A stretch of DNA of 64,000 bases, taken from Sva-07 sp963710625 (GTDB lineage: Bacteria > Actinomycetota > Acidimicrobiia > Acidimicrobiales > Ilumatobacteraceae). Below the pieces are notes generated by a model that saw nothing but the letters and a program-made list of their open reading frames with translations, was not told the DNA's origin and ran no database searches. The DNA is taken from NCBI GenBank assembly GCA_963710625.1, contig CAVQBG010000026.1:271139-335138 (forward strand), written 5' to 3'. Numbering within the stretch: position 1 is the first letter of the stretch; every line of letters starts with the position of its first letter. Below, one piece after another: positions 8,382 to 16,261 of this stretch. A program made the position numbers and the translations under genes.

Positions 8382-9539
8382 TCAGCCGCCGACCGAGAGC
8401 TGGTCGATCGTGTTCTGGATCTCCGCCTGGACCTCGGCGGAGATCGGAGCGGAACCAGCAGATGCTGCAGAGGCCGCCTGGCCCTCGTCCGAACCGACGT
8501 AGGTCATGAACGCCTTCACCAGATCGACGGTCTCCTGGCTGTCGTACTGCAGGCAGACGATGTGGTACGAGACCAGCGCGATCGGGTACGTGTCGGCGCT
8601 GTCCGGTGTGCGGTTGACCTCGATGGCGAAGTCGAACTCGCTCTGGCCCCCGGTGCGCTCCGACGAGTCGACGATGCGACCGGCGGCCTCCGGCGAGAAC
8701 TCGACGAACTCCCCCGCGACGCCGACGGCGGCAGCCGGGAGGTCACCGATCTGGCTGGCGTCGGCGTAGCCGATCGAGCCTTCGCCGGCCGAGACCGCCG
8801 AGACGACACCGGAGGTCTGCGGGGCGCCTTCGCCGCCGCCCGGTCCGTCGGAGTCCCACGCCTCGATGGCGCCGAAGGTCCACACGTCGGGCGCAGCCTG
8901 CGACATGTAGTCGGTGAAGTTCTCCGTGGTGCCCGACTCGTCGGAGCGGTGGACCGGGTTGATCGTCGTGTCGGGGAGTTCGAGATCGGGGTTGTCGGCG
9001 GCGATCGCCGGGTCGTTCCACACGGTGATCTCGTTGGCGAAGATGCCGGCGATCACCTCGGGCGAGAGGTTCAGCGTCTCGCCCTCGAGCGACGGCAGGT
9101 TGTACGGCAGCGCGATCGGCGAGATGTAGTGCGGGAGGTTGACCGCACCCTGGTCGCCGGCGCAGCGCTCGATCGACTGCTGGTACTCGTCGTCCTTCAG
9201 CGCCGCGTCGGAGCCTGCGAAGTCCGAGCCACCCTCGAGGAAAGTCTCGCGACCACCACCGGAGCCGATCGGGTCGTACTCGACCGTGGTGTCGGGGTTG
9301 GCGGCCTGGAACCCCGCCTGCCAGCCGGCCATGGCCGCGGCCTGCGACGATGCGCCGGCGCCGACGAGGGTGCCGGACAAGTCGGACGTGGCCCCACCGC
9401 CGTCGGTGGTCTCGGTGCCGCCGTCGGTGCCCGCGGGCGCCTCGGTGCTCGACGAGCTGTCATCGTCGCTGCCGCATGCCGCGGCGACGAGGGTCAGGGC
9501 AAATGCACCGGCGAGAATGCGGCGCTTGGGAGAGTTCAC
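8382..9539 (-). CDS. pstS: Phosphate-binding lipoprotein PstS
   Basis: A 385-residue substrate-binding lipoprotein. The signal peptide ends in LVAAAC, so Cys22 is the predicted lipidation site; a Ser/Thr/Gly-rich linker follows (23-53). The mature domain begins GTLVGAGASSQAAA, and the phosphate-binding residues typical of PstS are recognisable in GSGGGRETF, DFAGSDAAL and HRSDESGTTENFT. The start is GTG at 9539 with GGAG 9 nt upstream. It is the first gene of the pst operon and has a three-copy PHO box about 95-135 bp upstream, so phosphate-starvation induction is expected. Confidence 0.95.
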   Translation of the reverse strand: MNSPKRRILAGAFALTLVAAACGSDDDSSSSTEAPAGTDGGTETTDGGGATSDLSGTLVGAGASSQAAAMAGWQAGFQAANPDTTVEYDPIGSGGGRETFLEGGSDFAGSDAALKDDEYQQSIERCAGDQGAVNLPHYISPIALPYNLPSLEGETLNLSPEVIAGIFANEITVWNDPAIAADNPDLELPDTTINPVHRSDESGTTENFTDYMSQAAPDVWTFGAIEAWDSDGPGGGEGAPQTSGVVSAVSAGEGSIGYADASQIGDLPAAAVGVAGEFVEFSPEAAGRIVDSSERTGGQSEFDFAIEVNRTPDSADTYPIALVSYHIVCLQYDSQETVDLVKAFMTYVGSDEGQAASAASAGSAPISAEVQAEIQNTIDQLSVGG

Positions 9540-9619
9540 GCTTCCAACTCCGTTCGTAAGGGGTCAATCATGGTCATGATGTGTTCACGGACGAGTCGCT
9601 ACTGGCCCGTCCGGCGGGC

Positions 9620-9678
9620 AACCTACGACCCCAAGGTGAACCGGAACCCGGCGTCGGGTGAACGGGAGGTGAACGGAT
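9620..9678 (-). promoter_or_regulatory. PHO box and promoter of pstS
   Basis: On the minus strand the heptamer GTTCACC occurs three times, at 9674-9668, 9663-9657 and 9641-9635, giving spacings of 11 and 22 bp. That is the 11-bp direct-repeat phase of Streptomyces PhoP boxes; the intermediate unit is degenerate. A TAGGTT element at 9625-9620 follows the last repeat at a distance that suits a -10 box, the PHO box taking the place of a -35. Binding by the regX3-like regulator is inferred. Confidence 0.82.
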
Positions 9679-9711
9679 CCCGTCGAGACGACGAACTGTC
9701 GCCGAAACGGC

Positions 9712-11796
9712 TCAAGTCCGGCCGGTGAGCTGCTGCTCGACCATCCAGCGGTACATGCGCTCCTGCGCGTGCGGTTCGAACGAGTCGGTCGGCCCGACCC
9801 GCAGCCACGTGTCGTCCGGCTGGAGTTCCCACGCGACGATGTCGTCGGCGAGCGCGAACGCGAGCGCCTGGTCGAGCGCTGCGGTGTGGCGGACGTGTTC
9901 GATCGGCACCATCACCTCGACGCGGCGATTGAGGTTGCGCGGCATCAGGTCGGCGGAGCCGATCAGGTACACCTGGTCGGACGTGGCACCGGCGAACCGT
10001 TCACCGTGCACGACGTTGCCGTGCCCGAACCGGTAGATCCGGCTGTGCTCCAGGTAGCGGCCGAGGATGCTGCGCACATGGATGTTCTCCGACAGCCCTG
10101 GCACCCCGGCGCGCAGACAACAGATCCCGCGCACCACGATGTCGATGCGGGTCCCCGCCGCGCTCGCGCGGTACAGCGTCCCGATCAGTTCGTCGTCGGC
10201 GATCGAGTTGCACTTGAGCGTGATGTGACCGTCGGGACCGAACGACGCCTCGTGTTCGATCAGGTCGACGAGTTGCCGGCGCAGGTCGCGAGGCGCGACC
10301 AGCAGATTGCGGTAGTCGTCGGATCGGCTGTAGCCGGTGAGGTGGTTGAAGAGTTGGGCGGCGTCGTCGCCGATGTCGGGCGAGCAGGTGAGCACCCCGA
10401 GGTCCTCGTAGATCCGAGCGGTCTTCGCGTTGTAGTTGCCCGTACCGATGTGGACGTAGCGGCGGAGCTGGTCGTTGTCGTCGCGGACGACGAGCGCGAC
10501 TTTGCTGTGCGTCTTGAGGCCGACCATGCCGTACACGACGTGCACGCCGGACCGTTCGAGCTGGCGGGCCCATTGGACGTTGTTGGCCTCGTCGAACCGC
10601 GCCTTGAGCTCGACGAGCACGGCGACCTGGACACCGCGCTCGGCAGCGCGCATCAGGCTGCGGATGATCGCGCTGTCGCCCCCGGCGCGGTACAGCGTCA
10701 TCTTGATCGACTGGACCTTCGGATCGTCGGCCGCCTGCGAGATGAACGCCTCGACGCTGCTCGCGAAGCTCTCGTAGGGGTGGTGCAGCATGATCGCCCG
10801 GTGGCGGATGACGTCGAAGATCGGACGGTCGGTCTCCTCGGCCGCGATGATCCGTCCGGCGGTGACCGGCGGCCAGGCCTCGTCCTTGAGGTCGGGACGG
10901 TCGAGGTCGAGCAGTTGCCAGAGGCAGCTCAGGTCGAGCGGCGCGCGGTGGAAGGTGACGTCGTCCATCGTGAGGTCGAGCTCGCGCACGAGCAGTTCGA
11001 GCACCTCCGCGCCGATGTCGTGGGACACCTCGAGTCGCACCGCCTTGTTGAACCGGCGGCGACGCAGCTCCATCTCGACCGCTTCGAGCAGGTCGTCGGC
11101 CTCCTCCTCCTCGAGCGTGAGGTCGGCATTGCGACTGACGCGGAACGGGGCCCAGTCCTCCACGATCATCCCGACGAAGAGGCGGTCGAGCTTGGCGGCG
11201 ATCAGCTGTTCGACCGGCAGGAAGCGGCCGGGGGACGGCTCGACCAGACGAGGGAACAGGCGTGGCACCTTCAGCCGGGCGAAGCGGCGGTCGCCGGTCT
11301 CGGGGTCGGCGACGTTGACGGCGAGCGACAATGCGAGGTCGGAGATGTAGGGGAACGGGTGACCGGGGTCGACGGCGAGCGGCGTGAGCACGGGGAACAC
11401 GCGCTCCTCGAACCACTCGTCGAGCACCTCGCGTTCGTCGGGGGTCACGTCGTCCCACGAGATGATGTCGACGCCGGCGGCACGGAGTTCGGGCACGAGA
11501 CCGTCGACGAACACCGTGTCGATGCGATCGATCAACTCGAGCACCCGGTGGTTCACCTCGGCGAGGGTCTGCGCCGGTGTGCGGCCGTCGGGTGACGGCC
11601 GATCGATCGCCGCAACGATCTGGTCCTTCAGCGCGGCGACACGCACCTGGAAGAACTCGTCGAGGTTGGTGCAGGTGATCGCGCAGAACTTGGCCCGCTC
11701 GAGCAACGGGATGCCGGACTCGCCGGCCAACTGCAGCACCCGATCGTCGAACGCCAGCCAGCTCAGCTCCCGGTTGAGGAATCGGTCGTCAGCCAT
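9712..11796 (-). CDS. ppk: Polyphosphate kinase 1
   Basis: A 694-residue cytoplasmic PPK1 that reversibly polymerises ATP gamma-phosphate into polyphosphate. The N-terminal domain starts FLNRELSWLAF, the standard opening of the family. The autophosphorylated histidine is His430 in LKTHSKVAL, and the second essential histidine is His584 in EHSRIYRF; both C-terminal phospholipase D-like domains are complete. It is transcribed toward pstS with about 170 bp between them that carry the PHO box, so it is not necessarily in the same transcript. Co-location with the Pst system links phosphate uptake to polyphosphate storage. Confidence 0.95.
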   Translation of the reverse strand: MADDRFLNRELSWLAFDDRVLQLAGESGIPLLERAKFCAITCTNLDEFFQVRVAALKDQIVAAIDRPSPDGRTPAQTLAEVNHRVLELIDRIDTVFVDGLVPELRAAGVDIISWDDVTPDEREVLDEWFEERVFPVLTPLAVDPGHPFPYISDLALSLAVNVADPETGDRRFARLKVPRLFPRLVEPSPGRFLPVEQLIAAKLDRLFVGMIVEDWAPFRVSRNADLTLEEEEADDLLEAVEMELRRRRFNKAVRLEVSHDIGAEVLELLVRELDLTMDDVTFHRAPLDLSCLWQLLDLDRPDLKDEAWPPVTAGRIIAAEETDRPIFDVIRHRAIMLHHPYESFASSVEAFISQAADDPKVQSIKMTLYRAGGDSAIIRSLMRAAERGVQVAVLVELKARFDEANNVQWARQLERSGVHVVYGMVGLKTHSKVALVVRDDNDQLRRYVHIGTGNYNAKTARIYEDLGVLTCSPDIGDDAAQLFNHLTGYSRSDDYRNLLVAPRDLRRQLVDLIEHEASFGPDGHITLKCNSIADDELIGTLYRASAAGTRIDIVVRGICCLRAGVPGLSENIHVRSILGRYLEHSRIYRFGHGNVVHGERFAGATSDQVYLIGSADLMPRNLNRRVEVMVPIEHVRHTAALDQALAFALADDIVAWELQPDDTWLRVGPTDSFEPHAQERMYRWMVEQQLTGRT

Positions 11797-11835
11797 CGCG
11801 CCGGCTCCGTCCGTGCGCCGCTGTCGGCTCGGCGA

Positions 11836-12102
11836 TCAGGCCGAATCCTCGGCGTAGCCGAGGTCCCACTCGATCGAGATCAGTTCTCGCTCGGCATCAC
11901 GCACGATGCGCTCACGGTTCCGTCGGAACTGTGGATCGTCGCGCGGCAGCAGCACGAGGCGGGCGAGCACACGGGCCCGGAACTCGTCGAGCGCCTGCCG
12001 GTCGCCCCAGTCGCCGTAGACCTCCCAGTGCGGTGCGACCGGGCCGTGGTACACGATGCGGGCGTGCGCACGGGGCGCCTGGGGCTCGGCGAGATCGGTC
12101 AT
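11836..12102 (-). CDS. Hypothetical 88-residue protein upstream of ppk
   Basis: A small charged protein of unrecognised family. It contains a tryptophan/aromatic segment (YHGPVAPHWEVYGDWGD, about 18-34) followed by a long amphipathic, arginine-rich helix. No signal peptide or membrane segment is seen. It lies 39 bp before ppk on the same strand and is probably its operon partner. A function in polyphosphate metabolism is possible from position only. Confidence 0.6.
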   Translation of the reverse strand: MTDLAEPQAPRAHARIVYHGPVAPHWEVYGDWGDRQALDEFRARVLARLVLLPRDDPQFRRNRERIVRDAERELISIEWDLGYAEDSA

Positions 12103-12445
12103 GGGGGACGACTCTAGCGGCGAGGTGCGATGTGTGCGAGATCTCGGCTCGTCATCGGTGGGGTGCCGGCACGGTCGCGCTCACGTCCTCGAGGCGAGAC
12201 GACAGAGCTGGCATTCTCATTACAGATACGTTACGATTCGGGTTCGAGATCGCAACAAGCAACCAGGTGGGAACCAACCCGGCGCACCCGACGTCCAATC
12301 ACCGTACGAATCGCCACCGACTCACGAAACACACCACTCCACACCGAACTCTCACCTCCCGCACACCCCCATCACAACGTCTCCACCGACGCTCTCACCA
12401 CGACGAGGACCGGCGCCCGCGCCGGTCTCCGAAGAAAGGCCCCCA
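12103..12445 (+). promoter_or_regulatory. Promoter region and long C-rich leader of the whiB-like gene
   Basis: This 343-bp gene-free stretch is the longest in the window. A possible promoter is CTGGCA (12208-12213) and TACGAT (12232-12237) with an 18-nt spacer, in the only AT-rich patch. The following 200 nt form a leader that is strikingly rich in C and poor in G between about 12290 and 12400, the composition of Rho-loading (rut) sites. A hairpin (arms 12408-12414 and 12421-12427) ends 7 nt before the AAAGG ribosome site. Attenuation control is an inference. Confidence 0.45.
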
Positions 12446-12769
12446 ATGATCTCCCGAAAGCGCACCTCCACCACGCTCACCGTCTCCGCCGAACGACCGG
12501 CGGAACTCGGGAACGCCCCGCACGACCCCGACTCGGTCACGGCATGGATGGCACAGGGCAACTGCCGGCTGCACCCGCCGGCCACCTTCTTCCCGAGCGA
12601 TGGCGTCGGCGTCGACCGTGCACGCAAGATCTGTCGCGACTGCCCGGTGATCGGCACGTGTCTGGAGTTCGCGCTCGAGGAGCGCATCGACCACGGGGTG
12701 TGGGGCGGCTGCAGCGAGCGAGAGCGTCGCCGCATCCTCAAGCGACGCCGCGTCGACGAGACCGTCTGA
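12446..12769 (+). CDS. WhiB-family iron-sulfur transcriptional regulator
   Basis: A 107-residue Wbl protein. The four cluster-ligating cysteines are Cys40, Cys63, Cys66 and Cys72 (C-x22-C-x2-C-x5-C), followed by the family turn GVWGG (84-88) and a basic C-terminus RERRRILKRRR that contacts DNA. Wbl proteins bind a redox- and NO-sensitive [4Fe-4S] cluster and act with sigma factors. ATG 12446 is chosen because AAAGG lies 6 nt upstream and the WhiB fold begins about 30 residues later. The subfamily is not certain. Confidence 0.92.
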   Translation: MISRKRTSTTLTVSAERPAELGNAPHDPDSVTAWMAQGNCRLHPPATFFPSDGVGVDRARKICRDCPVIGTCLEFALEERIDHGVWGGCSERERRRILKRRRVDETV

Positions 12770-12838
12770 TCTCACCGCCGCCGAGCCCAGCCCGGTCCGT
12801 TCCTGCTCGGTCCGGCGCGCCTCGCGTCGGCGCAGTGA

Positions 12839-13066
12839 CTACTGTCCGCTGGTCGGAGGTGCCGACGGGGGCGGCGGTGGTGGCGGCGTCGTCTGCGTGG
12901 GAGCCGGAGCGGCGGGCGGTGGCGCGGTCTGCGCATCCTCACCCATGCCTTCCTTGAACTCCTTCTGCGCCTTGCCGAGGTTCTTTGCGAGCTTCGGAAG
13001 CTGCGAGCCACCGAAGAGCACGAGAACAACGACCAGGATGATGATCAGTTCGGGGCCACCAGGCAT
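12839..13066 (-). CDS. tatA: Sec-independent translocase subunit TatA/TatE
   Basis: A 75-residue protein with the TatA plan: a short N-terminus, one membrane helix (LIIILVVVLVLFGG, about 7-20), a hinge, and an amphipathic helix (LPKLAKNLGKAQKEFKEG, about 23-40). A proline-rich acidic-free tail follows. The phenylalanine-glycine (FG) pair after the membrane helix is the conserved TatA feature. TatA forms the pore for folded twin-arginine substrates. No tatB or tatC is in the window. Confidence 0.9.
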   Translation of the reverse strand: MPGGPELIIILVVVLVLFGGSQLPKLAKNLGKAQKEFKEGMGEDAQTAPPPAAPAPTQTTPPPPPPPSAPPTSGQ

Positions 13067-13107
13067 GCGAACAGGCTACCCCAACCATCCGCGGCCGTCA
13101 GCGCGAC

Positions 13108-13135
13108 CACCGATGTTCGTCGACGAACATCGGTG
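13108..13135. repeat. 28-bp perfect palindrome between whiB-like gene and tatA
   Basis: Positions 13108-13135 read the same on both strands; the centre is TCGTCGACGA and the arms include CCGATGTTCG. It lies just after the stop of the minus-strand whiB-like gene (13147) and 42 bp before the tatA start. Without a U tract it could be a terminator-type hairpin of the whiB transcript or an operator for tatA. Confidence 0.6.
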
Positions 13136-13146
13136 TGCAGATGGGG

Positions 13147-13446
13147 TCACGCGCCGATCGTGCTCCGTGCGACCTGCGCACGCTGCCGACGGATCCGACG
13201 GCGCTCGCGCTCGGACAACCCTCCCCAGATGCCGAACTTCTCGCCGTTCTGCAACGCGAACTCGAGACAGTCGTGACGCACCTCACACCCCCGACAGACC
13301 TCCTTGGCCTCGCGGGTGGACGCGCCACGCTCGGGAAAGAAGAGGTCGGGATCGACACCCAGACAGTTGGCGTAGTCGTGCCAGTCCGGGTCGGGTTCGA
13401 CCGGCGTGGCGCTGACCGTGATGCTGGATGTGGTGATGAACTGCAT
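13147..13446 (-). CDS. WhiB-family iron-sulfur transcriptional regulator
   Basis: A 99-residue Wbl protein with cluster ligands Cys28, Cys51, Cys54 and Cys60 and the turn GIWGG (72-76), then ERERRRIRRQR as the basic tail. The ATG at 13446 is preceded by AGGAGGT 7 nt upstream, one of the strongest ribosome sites in the window, so longer in-frame extensions are rejected. The composition LFFPERG after the first cysteine resembles the WblE/WhiB1 group, suggesting a housekeeping Wbl; this is a tentative placement. A long AT-richer leader (13447 to about 13560) precedes it. Confidence 0.92.
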   Translation of the reverse strand: MQFITTSSITVSATPVEPDPDWHDYANCLGVDPDLFFPERGASTREAKEVCRGCEVRHDCLEFALQNGEKFGIWGGLSERERRRIRRQRAQVARSTIGA

Positions 13447-13605
13447 GTGAGGACCTCCTGCAGGCCCGTGGGCAACGTGTAGGGCGCAATCACCCGCCCC
13501 CAAACGAATGATCGACAGCGATGTAATTACAGTGGCGTCATTCTGCCATAGCACACACCGGTTTCGCAAGGGCGGATTTCTCGGATTCGCGCGGAACGCG
13601 CGAAG

Positions 13606-15618
13606 TCAGCCGGCGCGGCGGCCGCGGGCCGCGAGGGCTCGCTTGCCCTCCATGAAGTCGACCAGCACGTAATCGCCGAGATGTTCCGGCGTCGTGAAGA
13701 ACGCACGACCTCGGTTGATCTGGGTCATCTGCTCGATGAAGGCCCGCAACGACCCGTCGGCGCCGAGCCCGAACGTGTTGATGCGGATCTGTTCCTTCGT
13801 GCACCGAACGACCTCACGCAGCGTGGCCTCGACGGTTTCGCGTACGGGCGGATAGTTGAAGAACGGCATCCCGTTGTCCATGATGTGCGCCGTCGGCTCA
13901 CCGTCGGTGATCATGATGATCTGTTTCGTGCCCGACTCCCTGGCGAGCAGCTTGCGCGCCAGGGTGAAGCCGTGGTGCATGTTCGTGCCGTACACGAAGT
14001 CCCACGACACCTCCGGCAACTGCTCGGCCGTGAGGATCCGTGCCGTCTCGGAGAATCCGACGATCCCGAGATAGTCCCGCGGGAACTGCGACGTGATCAG
14101 GCTGTGCAGCGCCATCGCCACCTTCTTGGCGGGCAGGAAGTTGTCGCGCATCGGCATCGACAGCGACAGGTCGAGCATCAGGACCGTCGACGACCTCGTG
14201 AGGTGCTCGGTGCGCTCGATCTCGAAGTCGGCCGGGTCGAGTTGGATCGGCGTACCACCTCCGCTGCGGGCGAGCGCGTTGCGAATCGTCCGGTTGAGAT
14301 CGAGTTGGAACGGGTCACCGTATTCGTAGGGCTTCGTGTCGTACGTACGCTCGTGGCCCTGACCGAGGTTCGACGTCTGGTGCTGGCCGACCGTGTCCTT
14401 CGCCAACTTCGAGAACAGGTCGCGCAGGGCGTTCGAGCCGATCTTGCGCAGCCCCTTCGGCGTCATCTCGAGACGCCCCTCCTTCTGCTCGATCAGCCCC
14501 GCCTCCTCGAGCATCTTGGTGAGTTCGGCCAACCGTTCGAGTGACCTCGCCGCATCCTCACCGAGCAGGTCACGGACCCGGTCCATGTCGGCCTCGGCGA
14601 GCGCTCCGGGGCTCGAGGCGTTCCGCAGCAGGTTCTCCAACTGGTCGAGGTCGCCCATGTCCTGCATGGCCTGCATGGCCTGCTGGAACCCCATGGGGTC
14701 CTGACCCTCGAAGTCGTAGCCCTGGTTCCAGTTCATCTGGGGGAACATCTGCTGCAGGTTCCCCGACAGCTGCTGCATCTGCCACTGCAGGTCCATGTCC
14801 TCCAGCAGCTGGTCGGACAGCTGTTGGAGCTGCGCCCGCTGTTCGGGCGTCATCGAGTTCATCATCGCCTGCATCGCAGCCATCCGCTTGGCCATCTGTT
14901 CGAGCAGTTCCTCGACGGTCTCGGGATTCTCGGGGAAGAAGTCGCCGTACTCCTCCATGAACTCCTCGAAGCCCGGATCGTCGCCCCGCTGGTGCTTCTC
15001 GAGCATCTCGTTGAGGGCCGCCATCATGTCCTTCATGCGGGCCATGTCCTCGGGTGTCATGTTCTGCATCGCACCCGACATCTGGTCGACCATCTGCTGC
15101 ATCAGCTGCTCTCGCAGCTTGTCCATCAACTGGTCGAATCGTTGCTTCGCCTCCTTCGACTCGAAGTGGTAGGCGTCGAGCTCACGAACCTTGCCCGCGA
15201 GGTCGTCGGGCATCAGGTCGAGCCGCATGTTGCGCTCGTCGGCGGCGGCTTGCGCGTTGTCGGCGCGCCGCTCGTCGCCCGAGTTCAGGGCCTCCCGTCG
15301 AGCGTTGTCGATCGCGTGGCGCTCCTCGTCGATGATGTCGTCGAGTTCGGCCTTGATCTCGTCGTACACCCCACCGAGATCGGAGTTCTCAAGCCGCTGC
15401 TGACGCTCCTGGCGGAGCTGTTCGAGCAGCTCGCGGATCCCCTGGAGTTCCTCGCCGTTGCGGTCGCGCAGGCCCTCCTGCATCATCCGGCGCAGGGCGG
15501 CGTTCACGTCGCCGTGATAGAGCAGTTCGTCGGTCAGCTCGTCGAACGCCGCGTCCGCATCGAACTCGAAACCGGTCTGCGTGCCGTCCCAACGCGAGTA
15601 CCTGAACCGCTTCGCCAT
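13606..15618 (-). CDS. VWA-domain protein (partner of MoxR/BchI-like ATPase)
   Basis: A 670-residue protein. Residues 1-170 are helical and charged; 175-340 are exceptionally rich in Met, Gln and Glu with repeated MxxMM patterns, probably coiled coil. The C-terminal von Willebrand A domain (about 470-650) has the MIDAS triad elements DLSLS and TDGEP plus a conserved Thr in the TNMHHGF region. The protein opens MAKRFRYSRWDGTQ. VWA proteins of this type work with AAA+ ATPases of the MoxR or Mg-chelatase I class in metal insertion or complex remodelling. The likely partner is the ATPase at 17172-18614, on the same strand but separated by two opposite-strand genes. Confidence 0.85.
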   Translation of the reverse strand: MAKRFRYSRWDGTQTGFEFDADAAFDELTDELLYHGDVNAALRRMMQEGLRDRNGEELQGIRELLEQLRQERQQRLENSDLGGVYDEIKAELDDIIDEERHAIDNARREALNSGDERRADNAQAAADERNMRLDLMPDDLAGKVRELDAYHFESKEAKQRFDQLMDKLREQLMQQMVDQMSGAMQNMTPEDMARMKDMMAALNEMLEKHQRGDDPGFEEFMEEYGDFFPENPETVEELLEQMAKRMAAMQAMMNSMTPEQRAQLQQLSDQLLEDMDLQWQMQQLSGNLQQMFPQMNWNQGYDFEGQDPMGFQQAMQAMQDMGDLDQLENLLRNASSPGALAEADMDRVRDLLGEDAARSLERLAELTKMLEEAGLIEQKEGRLEMTPKGLRKIGSNALRDLFSKLAKDTVGQHQTSNLGQGHERTYDTKPYEYGDPFQLDLNRTIRNALARSGGGTPIQLDPADFEIERTEHLTRSSTVLMLDLSLSMPMRDNFLPAKKVAMALHSLITSQFPRDYLGIVGFSETARILTAEQLPEVSWDFVYGTNMHHGFTLARKLLARESGTKQIIMITDGEPTAHIMDNGMPFFNYPPVRETVEATLREVVRCTKEQIRINTFGLGADGSLRAFIEQMTQINRGRAFFTTPEHLGDYVLVDFMEGKRALAARGRRAG

Positions 15619-15678
15619 GACGGGAACTTAACGGGTTGTCCGCTCCTTCGCCGTTCGGAGCCAATATCATCGACAGTC

Positions 15679-16224
15679 ATGCGTGTCCCCCGCACGTTCG
15701 TGTTCGTCGACCTGTCCGGATTCACGAACTACACCGCTGCATTCGGCGACGACGCCGCGGGCCGCGTCCTCAGCACCTTCCGCGGCATCGTGCGAGCGGT
15801 GGCGTCCGACCGCGGTGTCCGCATCGCCAAGTGGCTCGGCGACGGCTGCATGATCGTGGCCGTCGAACAACGCGACGCCGTCGAGTTCGTCCTCGACCTG
15901 GAAGCACGCGCCACCGACGTCTGCGCCCCGCTCACGGTTCGCGCCGGGCTGGCCACCGGTCCTGCCCTGCTCTTCGAGGGTGACGACTACATCGGCTCAG
16001 CGGTCAACATGGCGGCGCGGCTCTGCGACTTCGCGAAGGGCGTCGAGGTGCTCATGCCGACGATGCAGCTCGAGCGACTCCCCGAAGGGATCCGCGCACT
16101 CCCCCACGGCGAGGTGGAACTCCGTGGGTTCCCCGGTCCGATCGACGTGGTCGAGCTCGTGGGCACGCCCCAGCTGGCGAGTGTCGATGCTGCCGATCTG
16201 TGGACGCGCAGCCCGTTCATCTGA
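15679..16224 (+). CDS. Single-domain class III adenylate/guanylate cyclase
   Basis: A 181-residue protein that is almost only a cyclase catalytic domain. FVDLSGFT supplies the first metal aspartate (Asp11), KWLGDGCMIV the second (Asp55), and SAVNMAARLCD is the conserved dimer/active-site strand. No sensory domain or membrane segment is present, so it would act as a soluble homodimer. ATG 15679 follows the divergent VWA gene by 60 bp. The substrate (ATP or GTP) cannot be read with confidence. Confidence 0.82.
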   Translation: MRVPRTFVFVDLSGFTNYTAAFGDDAAGRVLSTFRGIVRAVASDRGVRIAKWLGDGCMIVAVEQRDAVEFVLDLEARATDVCAPLTVRAGLATGPALLFEGDDYIGSAVNMAARLCDFAKGVEVLMPTMQLERLPEGIRALPHGEVELRGFPGPIDVVELVGTPQLASVDAADLWTRSPFI

Positions 16225-16261
16225 TCGCTCCCTCCGCCCGATCGACCGCACCGAGACCGCC

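Noticed and set aside
12056..12445. Longer N-terminus or upstream gene before the whiB-like gene
   Set aside because: The in-frame extension is low-complexity Ser/Thr/Pro/His sequence from the C-rich leader, and the ATG at 12446 has a ribosome site.
13108..13135. LexA/SOS box
   Set aside because: The GAAC and GTTC halves are in the reverse order (GTTC before GAAC) compared with the actinobacterial SOS box.
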